DNA from: Bacteroidota bacterium
GTDB taxonomy: Bacteria; Bacteroidota; Bacteroidia; Bacteroidales; JAAYUG01
DNA: 64,000 nucleotides
NCBI GenBank assembly: GCA_029571215.1
Contig: JAKPTE010000017.1
Coordinates: 1-64,000 of the forward strand
Direction of reading: 5' to 3'
How positions within the stretch are numbered: the first letter of the stretch is position 1; each line of letters opens with the position of its first letter. The notes under the pieces were generated by a model. The model did not search any database and had not been told where the DNA came from. It saw nothing but the letters and a program-made list of their open reading frames with translations. Below, piece after piece: positions 18,204-26,896 of this stretch. The position numbers and the translations under genes are program-made.

Positions 18204-19298
18204 ATGACTACCGACACTAAACGAATTGTCTCCGTTGATGCCCTGCGGGGATTTGATATGGTATGGATAATGGGAATCGGATCCCTTTTATCGGACCTTC
18301 CAAAGGCATGGGACAGTAGTATCACCCGGTTTCTGGCTACCCAGATGGACCATGTGGACTGGACCGGTTTTCACTTTTACGACATTATCATGCCGCTTTT
18401 TCTTTTCATTGTTGGTGTGGCCATGCCTTTTTCCGTTTTGAGGAGAAAAGAAAAGGGGGAACCGAAAAGGAAAATATACCTTCATGTTATCCGCAGGGTT
18501 ATCATTCTGTGGATCTTTGGAATGATGGTACAGGGTCATCTGTTGTCCTATTCCTGGCAGGAACTGAAATTTTACAGCAACACCTTACAGGCAATTGCTG
18601 CAGGATATTTGATTTCTTCCATCCTTATTCTGGAGACCAGGCGCCAGATACAGATGTATGCAACAGCCGGGCTTATGCTGGTTTACTGGCTTTGCATGGC
18701 ACTCATTCCCATACCGGGGGCAGGTGCAGGCAATTATACCCCTGAAACCAACCTGGCCATTTATATCGATAAAGCTATACTGGGAAGCCATCAGGACGGA
18801 ACAACCTATTCATGGATTTTAAGCAGCCTGAACTTTGGTGCCACAACCATGCTGGGTGTTTTTGCAGGATACATCATCAAAGGCGACCGATCGGGTATAT
18901 TCAAGGTCGGGCAGCTTGCCCTCCTGGGCATTGCACTCATTGCAGGAGGCCTGCTCTGGGATCTGAATCATCCCATTGTGAAACATATCTGGACCAGCTC
19001 CTTTGTTTTGTTCTCAAGCGGTCTCTGCTACCTTCTCCTGGCTTTTTTCTATCTCTTCATTGACGTTCTTAACCTGAAAGGGTGGGCCTTCCCCTTTGTG
19101 GTAATTGGTTCCAATGCCATTGTTGCTTATATGCTTGGTCACCTGATTGATTTCAGGGTAATTGGAGATGTTTTTATCGGGGGGCTTGCCAAATATACAG
19201 GTGCATGGCAGGAAATCATCCGCTGGGCCGCTCACTTTGCCATTCTCTATGGTATCCTCTATTACATGTACAAACACAAAATCTTCCTGAAGATCTGA
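18204..19298 (+). CDS. DUF5009 / HGSNAT-like membrane acyltransferase, second copy
   Basis: A 364-residue polytopic membrane protein that parallels the gene at 167-1285: SVDALRGFDMVWIMG at the N-terminus, then HVDWTGFHFYDIIMPLFLFIVGVAMPFS, a central WTSSFVLFSSG helix and a Lys/His-rich end YYMYKHKIFLKI. The DPEG motif of the first copy is absent here; the matching segment reads SYSWILSSLNFG. The two copies therefore probably differ in substrate or activity. It stands alone on its strand, with YceI convergent downstream. TAACTTTC at 18180-18187 is a near match to the -7 box. The function is inferred from the family only. Confidence 0.83.
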   Translation: MTTDTKRIVSVDALRGFDMVWIMGIGSLLSDLPKAWDSSITRFLATQMDHVDWTGFHFYDIIMPLFLFIVGVAMPFSVLRRKEKGEPKRKIYLHVIRRVIILWIFGMMVQGHLLSYSWQELKFYSNTLQAIAAGYLISSILILETRRQIQMYATAGLMLVYWLCMALIPIPGAGAGNYTPETNLAIYIDKAILGSHQDGTTYSWILSSLNFGATTMLGVFAGYIIKGDRSGIFKVGQLALLGIALIAGGLLWDLNHPIVKHIWTSSFVLFSSGLCYLLLAFFYLFIDVLNLKGWAFPFVVIGSNAIVAYMLGHLIDFRVIGDVFIGGLAKYTGAWQEIIRWAAHFAILYGILYYMYKHKIFLKI

Positions 19299-19349
19299 CA
19301 CAACAATATTGTTCCGGAATCACGGTAAAGTACCTGATACAAAAAATGG

Positions 19350-19382
19350 AGCCGGATGACAATGCATCAACCGGCTTTATTT
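19350..19382. terminator. Possible bidirectional terminator between convergent genes
   Basis: AGCCGG at 19350-19355 pairs with CCGGCT at 19371-19376, with an inner GATG/CATC pairing and a T-rich stretch on the plus side; an A-run precedes it on the other side. It lies between the convergent DUF5009 and YceI genes, where such a site is expected. Confidence 0.45.
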
Positions 19383-19486
19383 CCATATTGGTCAGAGGTT
19401 CCTTTATGAACAGGCACCTTTACCGGGTGATTTTTCCTGTTTCAAGCTTGCCTCAACGAAAGATTAATGGGACTCAGTCATTGGTA

Positions 19487-20104
19487 TCACTTCGGATTCT
19501 TTGTAGCAAGTAATTTGATATTCAGTTCAATTTCGTCTTTAATTACCCTGTCTTTCATTTTTGTAGAGTAGGAAACTCCATATTTCTGGCGGTTGAATGT
19601 AAGATTCCCTTCGGCCCGCAAGGCATTTCCCTGTTGAGTAAACCGAATACCGGTAATCGCCTCTTCTCCGGTACGTCCTCTGACCGTGAATCTCCCATAA
19701 AGGGTATCTGCATTCATCTTTTCAACAACAAATGTGGCAACAGGGAAAGAGTCGACCGCAAAGAAATCGGCACTTGACAAATGAGCCACAAGGTATTGTT
19801 TCGGGGTTTTTTCCGAATAGTTCTCATCGGTGGGACTAATAGACTTCATATCCACCTCAAAATTTCCGGAAACAACTGAATTGTTGGAAACAGTAAATGA
19901 GCCACTTTTAATGCGTATATATCCGTAATGATCATAAATATTCAACATTGATCCTTTCCAGAAGATCGTTGAACTGTCGGTGAGTACTGTATAGGTACCG
20001 TCCTCAGCAGCACCAGTAGGACCCGATTCCTTTTTAACTGCCGGTTGGCAGGAATATAAAACCAATGTTCCGGCAAAAAGTGATACTAATAGCAATTTTC
20101 TCAT
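19487..20104 (-). CDS. YceI-family lipocalin-like lipoprotein
   Basis: A protein of about 205 residues with a lipoprotein signal (TLVLYSC) followed by a YceI domain: an eight-strand lipocalin-like barrel that binds a polyisoprenoid or other amphiphile in characterised members. Marks include the opening DSSTIFWKG, the segment SGNFEVDMKSI, HLSSADFFAVDSFPVATF and ITGIRFTQQGNALRAEGNLTF. It would sit in the envelope. ATG codons at 20104 and 20110 both fit; 20104 gives MRKLLLVSLF. It diverges from the GH26 gene, with which it shares a 92-bp intergenic region. Confidence 0.88.
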   Translation of the reverse strand: MRKLLLVSLFAGTLVLYSCQPAVKKESGPTGAAEDGTYTVLTDSSTIFWKGSMLNIYDHYGYIRIKSGSFTVSNNSVVSGNFEVDMKSISPTDENYSEKTPKQYLVAHLSSADFFAVDSFPVATFVVEKMNADTLYGRFTVRGRTGEEAITGIRFTQQGNALRAEGNLTFNRQKYGVSYSTKMKDRVIKDEIELNIKLLATKNPK

Positions 20105-20170
20105 AGTCATAAATTTTATTAAAAACATACGGGATTGTATTTTGTTCAACGCCTTAAGCAGTTGTTTTTT

Positions 20171-20178
20171 TATCTTTG
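20171..20178 (+). promoter_or_regulatory. Candidate -7 box for the GH26 gene
   Basis: TATCTTTG fits the Bacteroidota TAnnTTTG box and lies 18 bp before the ATG at 20197. A good TTTG at the usual 19-21 bp upstream is not seen. Confidence 0.45.
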
Positions 20179-20196
20179 ATGCAATAAGAAAGACTG

Positions 20197-21327
20197 ATGA
20201 AAAACTATCTGCTTTTTCTCCTTTTTGGCGGCATCATGGCCTGTTCAGGCGATCATCATCCTGCTGCACCGGCAAATTCGGATGCTTCACCTGAAGCCAT
20301 ACGTTTGCTGAAATTTCTTTATTCCATTCAGGGAAAATACATTTTGTCAGGACAGCACAATTTTTTGTACGAACCTGTTAAATACACCAATCTGGTATAT
20401 CAGATCACCGGCAGGTATCCTGTGGTATGGGGATGTGATTTCAGTTTCAGTGTTACAGGCGAAGATGCCCGTAAATATCAGCATTGTGGTCCGGCCAACC
20501 TGATTGATTATGCCGATTCTTTCAGGCTTCATGGCATTCATCCCGACACCCTGAGGGGAAGGATGGTGCAAAAGGCAATCGAATTATGGAAGAAAGGGCA
20601 TATCATAACGCTCATGTGGCACCATTGTTTTCCCCCAATGGGAGACAGCTGCAGCGGATCTTCCGTATGGGCCATGGAAAACAGACCTTCACCCGAGCTT
20701 TGGGACTCGCTTGTTACAGAAGGCACCACCCTTAACAACCAGTGGAAGAAACAGGCAGATATTGTTATTCCCTGGCTGCAGAAACTACGAGATGCCCACG
20801 TACCTGTGCTGTGGAGGCCCTATCATGAGATGAACGGAGTTTGGTTCTGGTGGTGTAACCAACAGGGTGAAAACGGATTTCCCAGGCTGTGGAGAATGAT
20901 GTTTCACTACTTCACCAAAGAAAAGAAACTGAATAACCTGCTATGGGTATGGAATGCCAATGCACCCAGGGATATATCCGGTGATGAAGCTTATCCATAT
21001 CATTTGTTCTATCCTGGCAATGAGTATGTGGATGTACTTGCTGCCGATGTTTACCGGAATGATTACCGACAGGAACATCATGATCAATTAGTTCAGTTGG
21101 GAAAGGGCAAACCCATTGCCATTGGCGAAACCGGAGATGTGCCGGTTGACAGTATCCTCTCAGCGCAACCACGATGGACATGGTTTATGGTCTGGGGGTA
21201 TTTCATCCGTTTTAGACAGAACCCGCCGGAAAAGGTAAAGGCCTTGTACAATTCCCCCCGGGTACTTACCCTGGATGAACTGGTGATGAAAAAAGACGGA
21301 CTGCATGTTGCTGACAGGGAAGAATAG
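20197..21327 (+). CDS. GH26 beta-mannanase lipoprotein
   Basis: A 376-residue glycoside hydrolase of family 26, which cuts beta-1,4-mannans by a retaining mechanism. The acid/base Glu is E211 in WRPYHEMNG and the nucleophile Glu is E311 in AIGETG. Early family blocks are ILSGQHNF and WGCDFSF, and the WHHCFPP strand matches the substrate groove. The N-terminus is a lipoprotein signal with Cys 16 (GIMACSG), so the enzyme is probably anchored in the outer membrane. DJ-1/PfpI and beta-helix genes follow on the same strand. No SusC/SusD pair is nearby, so this is not a classical PUL in the window. Confidence 0.92.
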   Translation: MKNYLLFLLFGGIMACSGDHHPAAPANSDASPEAIRLLKFLYSIQGKYILSGQHNFLYEPVKYTNLVYQITGRYPVVWGCDFSFSVTGEDARKYQHCGPANLIDYADSFRLHGIHPDTLRGRMVQKAIELWKKGHIITLMWHHCFPPMGDSCSGSSVWAMENRPSPELWDSLVTEGTTLNNQWKKQADIVIPWLQKLRDAHVPVLWRPYHEMNGVWFWWCNQQGENGFPRLWRMMFHYFTKEKKLNNLLWVWNANAPRDISGDEAYPYHLFYPGNEYVDVLAADVYRNDYRQEHHDQLVQLGKGKPIAIGETGDVPVDSILSAQPRWTWFMVWGYFIRFRQNPPEKVKALYNSPRVLTLDELVMKKDGLHVADREE

Positions 21328-21368
21328 GAACGCTTTACAAGATTGTAATAAACAAAAAATGAAACGCC

Positions 21369-21914
21369 ATGAAAAGGGTAGTGATAGTCTTTGCCGACGG
21401 ATTTGAAGAGGTTGAAGCCATTACTCCGGTAGACGTTCTGCGCAGAGCCGGGTGTGACGTTCAGATGGTTTCAATTACCGGAAAAAAGGAAGTGACCAGT
21501 ACCCGCGGAGTACGAATAATTGCGGATGCATTGTGGGAAGAAATCTCCGCTGAGGAGGCTGATATGATTGTTTTACCGGGAGGACAACCAGGGGCAGGGA
21601 ATCTTGACCGGCATGAAGGCCTAAAGAAGGCGTTGCAACGCTTTGCCCAGGAGGGAAAGTGGATAGCCGCTATCTGTGCAGCCCCGCTGGTACCAGGCCA
21701 TTTGGGCCTTCTTAAGGGGAAAAAGGTTACCTGCTTCCCGGGTACGGAGAAAGAACTTGAAGGCGCTCTGTGCACAGGCAATCCTGTCGAATCAGATGGT
21801 TTTGTGCTGACAGGGAAAGGCGCGGGAGTAGCCCTGCCGTTTTCCCTTCTGCTGGTTGAGAAACTTCTTGGAAAGGAAAAGGCGGAAGAAATAAAACACA
21901 GGATGATGGCCTGA
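21369..21914 (+). CDS. DJ-1/PfpI-family protein (YajL-like)
   Basis: A 181-residue cytoplasmic protein of the DJ-1/ThiJ/PfpI superfamily. The conserved nucleophile is C103 in AAICAAPLVPG, assisted by the Glu in the N-terminal DGFEEVEAITP loop (E15). It has the GGQPGAGNL loop and a C-terminal KGAGVALPFSLLLVEKLLG. Length and motifs fit the YajL/DJ-1 class linked to glyoxal or methylglyoxal detoxification and oxidative stress; protease or chaperone roles have also been proposed. It starts 42 bp after the GH26 stop. Confidence 0.92.
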   Translation: MKRVVIVFADGFEEVEAITPVDVLRRAGCDVQMVSITGKKEVTSTRGVRIIADALWEEISAEEADMIVLPGGQPGAGNLDRHEGLKKALQRFAQEGKWIAAICAAPLVPGHLGLLKGKKVTCFPGTEKELEGALCTGNPVESDGFVLTGKGAGVALPFSLLLVEKLLGKEKAEEIKHRMMA

Positions 21915-21948
21915 TTTTTGCAATCATTTACCCACAAACCAACCAACC

Positions 21949-23373
21949 ATGAAAAGATTTGCTTTATTATTTGCACTACCGGCATTTTGTATAATAACTC
22001 TAAGAGCCGGTTCGATTTATGTAAGCCCTGCCGGAAATGATTCAGCCGAGGGAACTCTGACCAAACCGATGAAAACGCCTGCCCTGGCGGTCAGAAAACT
22101 AAAGGCCGGAGATACCCTGTACTTCCGCGAAGGAAGGTACTTTCTAACAGAACAGTTCGCCTGGCATCCATCAGGACAGGAAGGTGCCCCTGTGGTTTAT
22201 ACAGGGTTCCCTGGTGAAAAGGCCGTTCTCGATGCCTCTGCCATGCAATTGCCCGTTGTGGAAAGAAGGCAGAGACCGGGGCTGTATCATCAGGGAGCAG
22301 TGCAATTGACCGGAGTCCATTGGCTGGTAATCAGGAACTTGATAATCGAACACTCTCCCCTGGCCGGCATCGGACTCTGGAACAGTTCCCATATTGACGT
22401 CCTCAACGTGACAACAAACCTTACTTTTGCTCCAGGCATCTGTGCATGGCCAGGCTGCGAATACATTCGCGTTATGGGCTGTACGATCACAGGTGCCAAT
22501 TCCCATAAAATGAACCGGGATACAACCCGTTATCCGACCAGCAGAGAAGCCCCCCATGAAGCCCTCAGTATGTGCGCATCCCATTTTGAAGTTGCCTGGA
22601 ATCATATTCACCACTGCGATAAGGAAGGAATTGATGTAAAAGAAACAGCATCGCACGGGAAAGTACATCATAATTATATTCACCATCTTGCCCGCCAGGG
22701 ACTTTATGTTGATTCCTGGTTCGGAAAACTTGAAGACATTGAGCTTTATGAAAATGTAGTGCATGATTGCGTAACCGGATTCGCTGTCTCTGCTGAGGGA
22801 GGACCTGTGGCAGACAATATTTATTTTCATCATAATCTTTTATATGATAACATTGGCTGCGGCATATTTTTCAGCCGCTGGGGAAAAGACAACCTCCGTA
22901 CCAACATCGTAATTAAAAACAATACGGTAGTCCATTGTGGTTACGGCGATGGGACAGCCAACTTCTGGCTTAGAGCCGGAGGGTGTTACCTCTATTCAGA
23001 AAAACTATACAACATTCATATTGCCGACAACGTATTTTGTGATAACTGGCCTTTTCAGATCGGAGTATCATCCTTGCTCAACAAAAACGATACATTAAAA
23101 AGTAAAATGATACGGATTGAGGGTAATCTTATTGATGACAGAGTGAAAGGATTGACATACCCTGTCTATCTCGAGTGGCCCAGAGATTCCGCATACCGAT
23201 ATGACGGAGCAGATGCGCTGAATGCCAGGATTACTTTTATGGCAAGTGATCAGGGAAATTTCACTATTAAGAAACTCCGGCCGGGGTCAAACACCGAAGT
23301 CGCCAAAGGGGCTTTCCCTCAGATTATACGCCAGGGGTTTTGGTGGAAAGAATCCTTCCCTCCTGAGTTCTGA
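21949..23373 (+). CDS. Secreted right-handed parallel beta-helix protein
   Basis: A 474-residue protein with a signal peptide ending near residue 20 (LRAGS). The mature start IYVSPAGNDSAEGTLTKPMKT is the DUF1565-type cap of many secreted beta-helix polysaccharide lyases and epimerases. From about residue 120 to 360 there are repeated coils rich in Asn-His and turns such as HHNYIHHLARQG and NNTVVHCGYG, typical of PbH1 repeats. No lyase-specific active-site motif could be assigned, so it may be a lyase, a hydrolase or a binding protein. It lies 35 bp behind the DJ-1 gene and probably acts on a plant or algal polysaccharide. Confidence 0.8.
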   Translation: MKRFALLFALPAFCIITLRAGSIYVSPAGNDSAEGTLTKPMKTPALAVRKLKAGDTLYFREGRYFLTEQFAWHPSGQEGAPVVYTGFPGEKAVLDASAMQLPVVERRQRPGLYHQGAVQLTGVHWLVIRNLIIEHSPLAGIGLWNSSHIDVLNVTTNLTFAPGICAWPGCEYIRVMGCTITGANSHKMNRDTTRYPTSREAPHEALSMCASHFEVAWNHIHHCDKEGIDVKETASHGKVHHNYIHHLARQGLYVDSWFGKLEDIELYENVVHDCVTGFAVSAEGGPVADNIYFHHNLLYDNIGCGIFFSRWGKDNLRTNIVIKNNTVVHCGYGDGTANFWLRAGGCYLYSEKLYNIHIADNVFCDNWPFQIGVSSLLNKNDTLKSKMIRIEGNLIDDRVKGLTYPVYLEWPRDSAYRYDGADALNARITFMASDQGNFTIKKLRPGSNTEVAKGAFPQIIRQGFWWKESFPPEF

Positions 23374-23389
23374 AAAAGACACATCAGGT

Positions 23390-24340
23390 TTATCTCATAA
23401 AAAGGAAAGTGATATACCCGGCATAAAGGATAAGAAAAATGGCAGCTTCCCATCGGTCGAATTGCTTCAGAACGCCTGTGTACATGGTTGCAAGAAGCAT
23501 CAGAGAAACAATCAGATACAACAATACATCGGTATTAAAGGATGACGGGTAAGGAACGGAAGTTATAGTTACGGAACTTCCAAGAATAAAGAGAATATTA
23601 AAGATATTCGATCCGATTACATTGCCGATGGCAAGACCGCTTCTCTTTTTCCATGCAGCCACAGCCGATGCTGCCAGTTCCGGCAAGGATGTCCCTCCGG
23701 CAATCAGTGTCAGGCCTATTAATTTTTCGCTGACTCCCAAAGAATATGCTAGTTTGACTGCATTATCAACCACGAGACGTCCACCGACTACCAAAAGGAT
23801 CAGGCCGGAGAAAATGAGGAGAAAAGTTTTTGCAGAGCCATAGACAGCAGCGGGGACATCGGGTGCCATATTGTCTCTCCTGTTATGATAACTATAAAGC
23901 AAAAAAAGCAGGAAAAACGACAAAAGAACGATACCGTCATACCACCTCAGAGTATTCTCATGTGATGAAAACCAGGAATCATTACCCAGTACCAACAATA
24001 AAATGCCGGCAAAAACCGAGTAAGGTATTTCATTCCGTATAGTTTTATCCTGTATAGGAATCGGTGAAATGAGACCGGAAATACCGAGAATAAGAAGGAG
24101 ATTGAAAATATTACTTCCGATAACGTTTCCCAGCAGAACCTGTTCGTGCCCTCCTGTTGAAGCAAACAAACTTACAACCAATTCGGGGGCAGAAGTACCA
24201 AAGGCAACAATGGTAAGTCCAATGGTGAGTTCTGACAGGTGATATTTTCTTGCCAGTGAAGTTGAACCATCAATTAACCAGTCAGCCCCTTTGATGATGC
24301 CAATAAAGCCAGCAACAAGAAACACAATCCAAAGCCACAT
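23390..24340 (-). CDS. CaCA-family calcium/sodium antiporter (YrbG-like)
   Basis: A 316-residue inner-membrane exchanger with ten hydrophobic segments in two inverted halves. Each half carries the alpha-repeat signature: GTSAPELVVS in the first and GGTSLPELAAS in the second, with the ion-binding Glu in both. Further marks are LGNVIGSNIFNLLLILG and IGNVIGSNIFNILFILG. It moves Ca2+ outwards against Na+ or H+. The frame is open 39 codons upstream, but the ATG at 24340 gives the family start MWLWIVFLVAGF. It converges on the beta-helix gene with a gap of 16 bp. Confidence 0.92.
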   Translation of the reverse strand: MWLWIVFLVAGFIGIIKGADWLIDGSTSLARKYHLSELTIGLTIVAFGTSAPELVVSLFASTGGHEQVLLGNVIGSNIFNLLLILGISGLISPIPIQDKTIRNEIPYSVFAGILLLVLGNDSWFSSHENTLRWYDGIVLLSFFLLFLLYSYHNRRDNMAPDVPAAVYGSAKTFLLIFSGLILLVVGGRLVVDNAVKLAYSLGVSEKLIGLTLIAGGTSLPELAASAVAAWKKRSGLAIGNVIGSNIFNILFILGSSVTITSVPYPSSFNTDVLLYLIVSLMLLATMYTGVLKQFDRWEAAIFLILYAGYITFLFMR

Positions 24341-24425
24341 ATTCTCCTGACGATTTGAGAAACACTCGCAAAAAAGCAAATTAACAAAAAAAAAATAGTT
24401 ACCAAAAAAAGTCTCCATGTTGGAA

Positions 24426-24484
24426 GGCTGAGGCCTCTCCGTCAGGCACCCATACACTCGTCCATAACCAACCCGGCCTCAGCC
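24426..24484. repeat. Perfect 10-bp inverted repeat in a 439-bp gap
   Basis: GGCTGAGGCC (24426-24435) and GGCCTCAGCC (24475-24484) are exact reverse complements, 39 nt apart. They lie in the divergent gap 24341-24779 between the antiporter and clpS genes. The spacing is long for an operator, and no U-run follows. Apart from this repeat and the clpS -7 box, the gap holds no gene that could be supported. Confidence 0.5.
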
Positions 24485-24747
24485 CACACCAGTCGTAGAC
24501 ATCCTCGCACCGGCTTGCAAAGTGTAAGAGTATGAGCAAGATCTTATTTCCTTTCTATTAGAAGCGGAAGCATGGAGTGATGGTATCCGGGTTAACGTTG
24601 ATGAGTCAAAGATTCAATAAGTCTGGAAGGTGATGAATACATTTCTGATGCATGAATCAGGATTAACATAAAACAAGCAAACCATTGGATTAATCATTTT
24701 TGTTTTATTTCCTTAATTGTTTTTTAATGAAAACGATCAAAAATTCA

Positions 24748-24755
24748 TATATTTG
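24748..24755 (+). promoter_or_regulatory. Candidate -7 box for clpS
   Basis: TATATTTG matches TAnnTTTG. Transcription from it would begin near 24760, which favours the clpS ATG at 24780 over the one at 24768. No clear -33 TTTG sits at the standard distance. Confidence 0.45.
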
Positions 24756-24779
24756 TCATTCAGCGGAATGGAATTTGCC

Positions 24780-25067
24780 ATGACAGAAAAGAACCAACAT
24801 TTGAATGATCCTCTGAACAAAGATTTTGTTTCAACAGAGGGCGGAAACGTGCAGTTTCTTATCCTGCACAATGATGAGATCCATACGTTCGATTATGTGA
24901 TAGAGAGTCTTATCGACGTATGTCAGCACGAACCTGAGCAGGCTGAGCAGTGTGCCCTCATAGCTCACTATAAAGGCCAGTGTGATGTAAGGAAAGGTAC
25001 CCGCGATACACTCTCCCCCATGAGGGAAGGCCTGACGGAAAGAGGACTCACTGCAACTATTGATTGA
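24780..25067 (+). CDS. clpS: ATP-dependent Clp protease adaptor ClpS
   Basis: A 95-residue adaptor that hands proteins with N-degron residues to ClpA/ClpC-type unfoldases. The family core is visible: FLILHNDEIHTFDYVIESL with the binding-pocket Asn-Asp pair, then the helix QAEQCALIAHYKGQCDV and a last strand before GLTERGLTATID. The ATG at 24780 is preferred because the likely transcription start lies near 24760; an in-frame ATG at 24768 is possible. The gene ends 1 bp before the NfeD-like gene, so a quality-control adaptor is co-transcribed with a flotillin operon. Confidence 0.9.
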   Translation: MTEKNQHLNDPLNKDFVSTEGGNVQFLILHNDEIHTFDYVIESLIDVCQHEPEQAEQCALIAHYKGQCDVRKGTRDTLSPMREGLTERGLTATID

Positions 25068-25068
25068 T

Positions 25069-25542
25069 ATGTCATTATTCGTTATTATTCTGCTTATTGT
25101 ACTCGGCATTGTTCTGCTTCTTATCGAATTTCTTGTAATTCCCGGTGTTACTATAGCCGGAATAGGAGGTCTTGTACTTATCGGTACCAGCATTTATTCA
25201 ACTTACAAAAGCTATGGCAGCACTGCAGGAAATATTGTCCTTATTGTAACCTTTTTTCTAATCCTTTTGGCCTCCTTTTTTGCCCTGCGGTCCAAAACCT
25301 GGAGGAAAGTCATGCTGAACACCACGGTTGACGGGAAGGCCTCTGAATCGTTTGATGACAAACTGAAACCGGGGGATCACGGAAAGGCCGTTACGAGGCT
25401 GGCGCCAATGGGAAATGCTATGTTCGGTGATATTATTACCGAAGTCAAGACCATGGGGGAATTTGTTGATGCCGGTACTGAAGTGGAAGTCGTCAAAGTA
25501 CACAACAGGGAAATTGTTGTAAAACCCATAACCCGTTCATAA
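25069..25542 (+). CDS. NfeD-family membrane protein
   Basis: A 157-residue protein with two or three N-terminal TM segments (about 3-55 and 60-78) and a C-terminal soluble OB-fold domain, seen here as [20 protein letters not shown] followed by [21 protein letters not shown]. This is the short NfeD type. NfeD proteins are partners of SPFH/flotillin proteins, and the FloA-like gene follows after 1 bp. Upstream clpS ends 1 bp before the ATG. The ATG at 25069 was chosen; an in-frame TTG at 25060 would overlap clpS. Confidence 0.9.
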   Translation: MSLFVIILLIVLGIVLLLIEFLVIPGVTIAGIGGLVLIGTSIYSTYKSYGSTAGNIVLIVTFFLILLASFFALRSKTWRKVMLNTTVDGKASESFDDKLKPGDHGKAVTRLAPMGNAMFGDIITEVKTMGEFVDAGTEVEVVKVHNREIVVKPITRS

Positions 25543-25543
25543 T

Positions 25544-26524
25544 ATGGAAACACCTGTATCATTGTTTTTCTGGATCATTGGTATCATCATACTGATCATC
25601 CTCTTTCTTTATCTGGTTCCTTTGAATCTTTGGTTCCGGGCTCTTGTTTCGGGCGTACATATTTCTCTCTTCCAGCTGATCTTTATGCGATGGAGGAAGG
25701 TACCACCCAGCATCATCGTAGGAGCCCTAATTGAAAGTACCAAAGCCGGAATCAAACTCGAGCGGAATGAACTAGAAGCGCACTATCTTGCAGGAGGTCA
25801 TGTTGAACGTGTTGTCCATGCCCTGGTTAGTGCATCGAAAGCGAATATTGACCTTTCATTTAAGATGGCCACTGCCATTGACCTTGCAGGGAGGGATGTA
25901 TTTGACGCAGTGCAGATGTCGGTAAATCCAAAAGTTATCAACACACCACCCGTTACAGCTGTTGCCAAGGACGGGATACAGCTGATCACAAAGGCAAGGG
26001 TAACCGTCAGGGCCAATATCAAGCAACTGGTGGGCGGTGCAGGCGAGGAAACCGTGTTGGCACGCGTAGGGGAAGGCATTGTTACGGCCATCGGTTCTTC
26101 CCTTAGCCACAAGGAAGTTCTTGAAAATCCTGACAAAATCTCCAAAACGGTACTTGCCAAAGGGTTGGATGCAGGAACTGCGTTTGAAATTCTTTCCATC
26201 GATATAGCCGATATCGATATTGGGAAGAACATCGGTGCTGTGCTGCAGATGGACCAGGCCAACGCCGATAAGAATATCGCGCAGGCAAGAGCAGAGGAAC
26301 GCCGTGCTATGGCTGTTGCCTATGAGCAGGAAATGAAAGCAAAGGCGCAGGAAGCCAGGGCAAAGGTTATTGAAGCAGAAGCACAGATACCGCTGGCTAT
26401 TGCTGAAGCATTCCGGAGCGGTAATCTTGGAATTATGGATTACTACCGCATTAAGAATATTGAAGCCGACACCAACATGCGTGATTCAATCGCCAAACCC
26501 GGACAGCCTCCTAAAAAAGAATAG
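25544..26524 (+). CDS. floA: Flotillin-like protein FloA (SPFH/band 7)
   Basis: A 326-residue membrane scaffold protein (former UPF0365). An N-terminal hydrophobic hairpin (about 6-35) anchors it to the inner membrane. The SPFH domain follows, with [18 protein letters not shown] and [18 protein letters not shown], and a C-terminal coiled coil rich in Ala, Glu and Lys (about 230-300) ends in [20 protein letters not shown]. FloA proteins oligomerise in membrane microdomains. The overlap-free one-base spacing with NfeD is the classical arrangement. A strong terminator follows at 26537-26563. Confidence 0.94.
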   Translation: METPVSLFFWIIGIIILIILFLYLVPLNLWFRALVSGVHISLFQLIFMRWRKVPPSIIVGALIESTKAGIKLERNELEAHYLAGGHVERVVHALVSASKANIDLSFKMATAIDLAGRDVFDAVQMSVNPKVINTPPVTAVAKDGIQLITKARVTVRANIKQLVGGAGEETVLARVGEGIVTAIGSSLSHKEVLENPDKISKTVLAKGLDAGTAFEILSIDIADIDIGKNIGAVLQMDQANADKNIAQARAEERRAMAVAYEQEMKAKAQEARAKVIEAEAQIPLAIAEAFRSGNLGIMDYYRIKNIEADTNMRDSIAKPGQPPKKE

Positions 26525-26536
26525 ATTAAATCTTCA

Positions 26537-26563
26537 GAAAGGCGGGAAGATCCCGCTTTTCCT
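26537..26563 (+). terminator. Rho-independent terminator of the clpS-NfeD-floA operon
   Basis: GCGGGA (26542-26547) pairs with TCCCGC (26551-26556) around a 3-nt AGA loop. The stem extends outwards by a G-T pair and three A-T pairs, and a T-run follows. It lies 13 bp after the floA stop. Confidence 0.8.
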
Positions 26564-26694
26564 TTATTTTCCATTTTTTATTTGGAGGTTCATCAGGTTT
26601 TTTTACTTTTGTGCTGCAAAAAATTTTCCGGTTAAGAGGAACCTTTTATTCATGTTTCCAGGGTTCTGCTAACGGAAATATGAAGCTATAATCC

Positions 26695-26783
26695 GGAGAG
26701 GTGGGTGAGTGGCTGAAACCAACGGTTTGCTAAACCGTCGTTCCGCAACCGCGGAACCGGGGGTTCGAATCCCCCCCTCTCCG
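26695..26783 (+). tRNA. tRNA-Ser (anticodon GCU)
   Basis: An 89-nt class II tRNA. The acceptor GGAGAGG pairs with CCTCTCC at 26776-26782. The anticodon stem ACGGT/ACCGT encloses a TTGCTAA loop with anticodon GCT at 26729-26731. A long variable arm (TTCCGC/GCGGAA) and a GGTTCGAAT T-loop complete it. CCA is not encoded. It decodes AGC/AGU. Confidence 0.95.
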
Positions 26784-26787
26784 CAAA

Positions 26788-26861
26788 CGGGGTGTAGCGC
26801 AGTTGGCTAGCGTACTTGCTTTGGGAGCAAGTGGTCGTCAGTTCGAGTCTGACCACCCCGA
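26788..26861 (+). tRNA. tRNA-Pro (anticodon UGG)
   Basis: A 74-nt tRNA. The acceptor CGGGGTG pairs with CACCCCG at 26854-26860. The anticodon stem CTTGC/GCAAG encloses TTTGGGA with anticodon TGG at 26822-26824. The T-arm carries GTTCGAGTC. CCA is not encoded. Only 4 bp separate it from tRNA-Ser, so both are probably cut from one precursor. Confidence 0.95.
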
Positions 26862-26896
26862 CACAAAACTTTAAACAGACGTAAAACACAAAGCTC

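Noticed and set aside
20197-23373. Classical polysaccharide utilisation locus
   Set aside because: No SusC/TonB-dependent transporter, SusD or hybrid two-component sensor occurs anywhere in the window.
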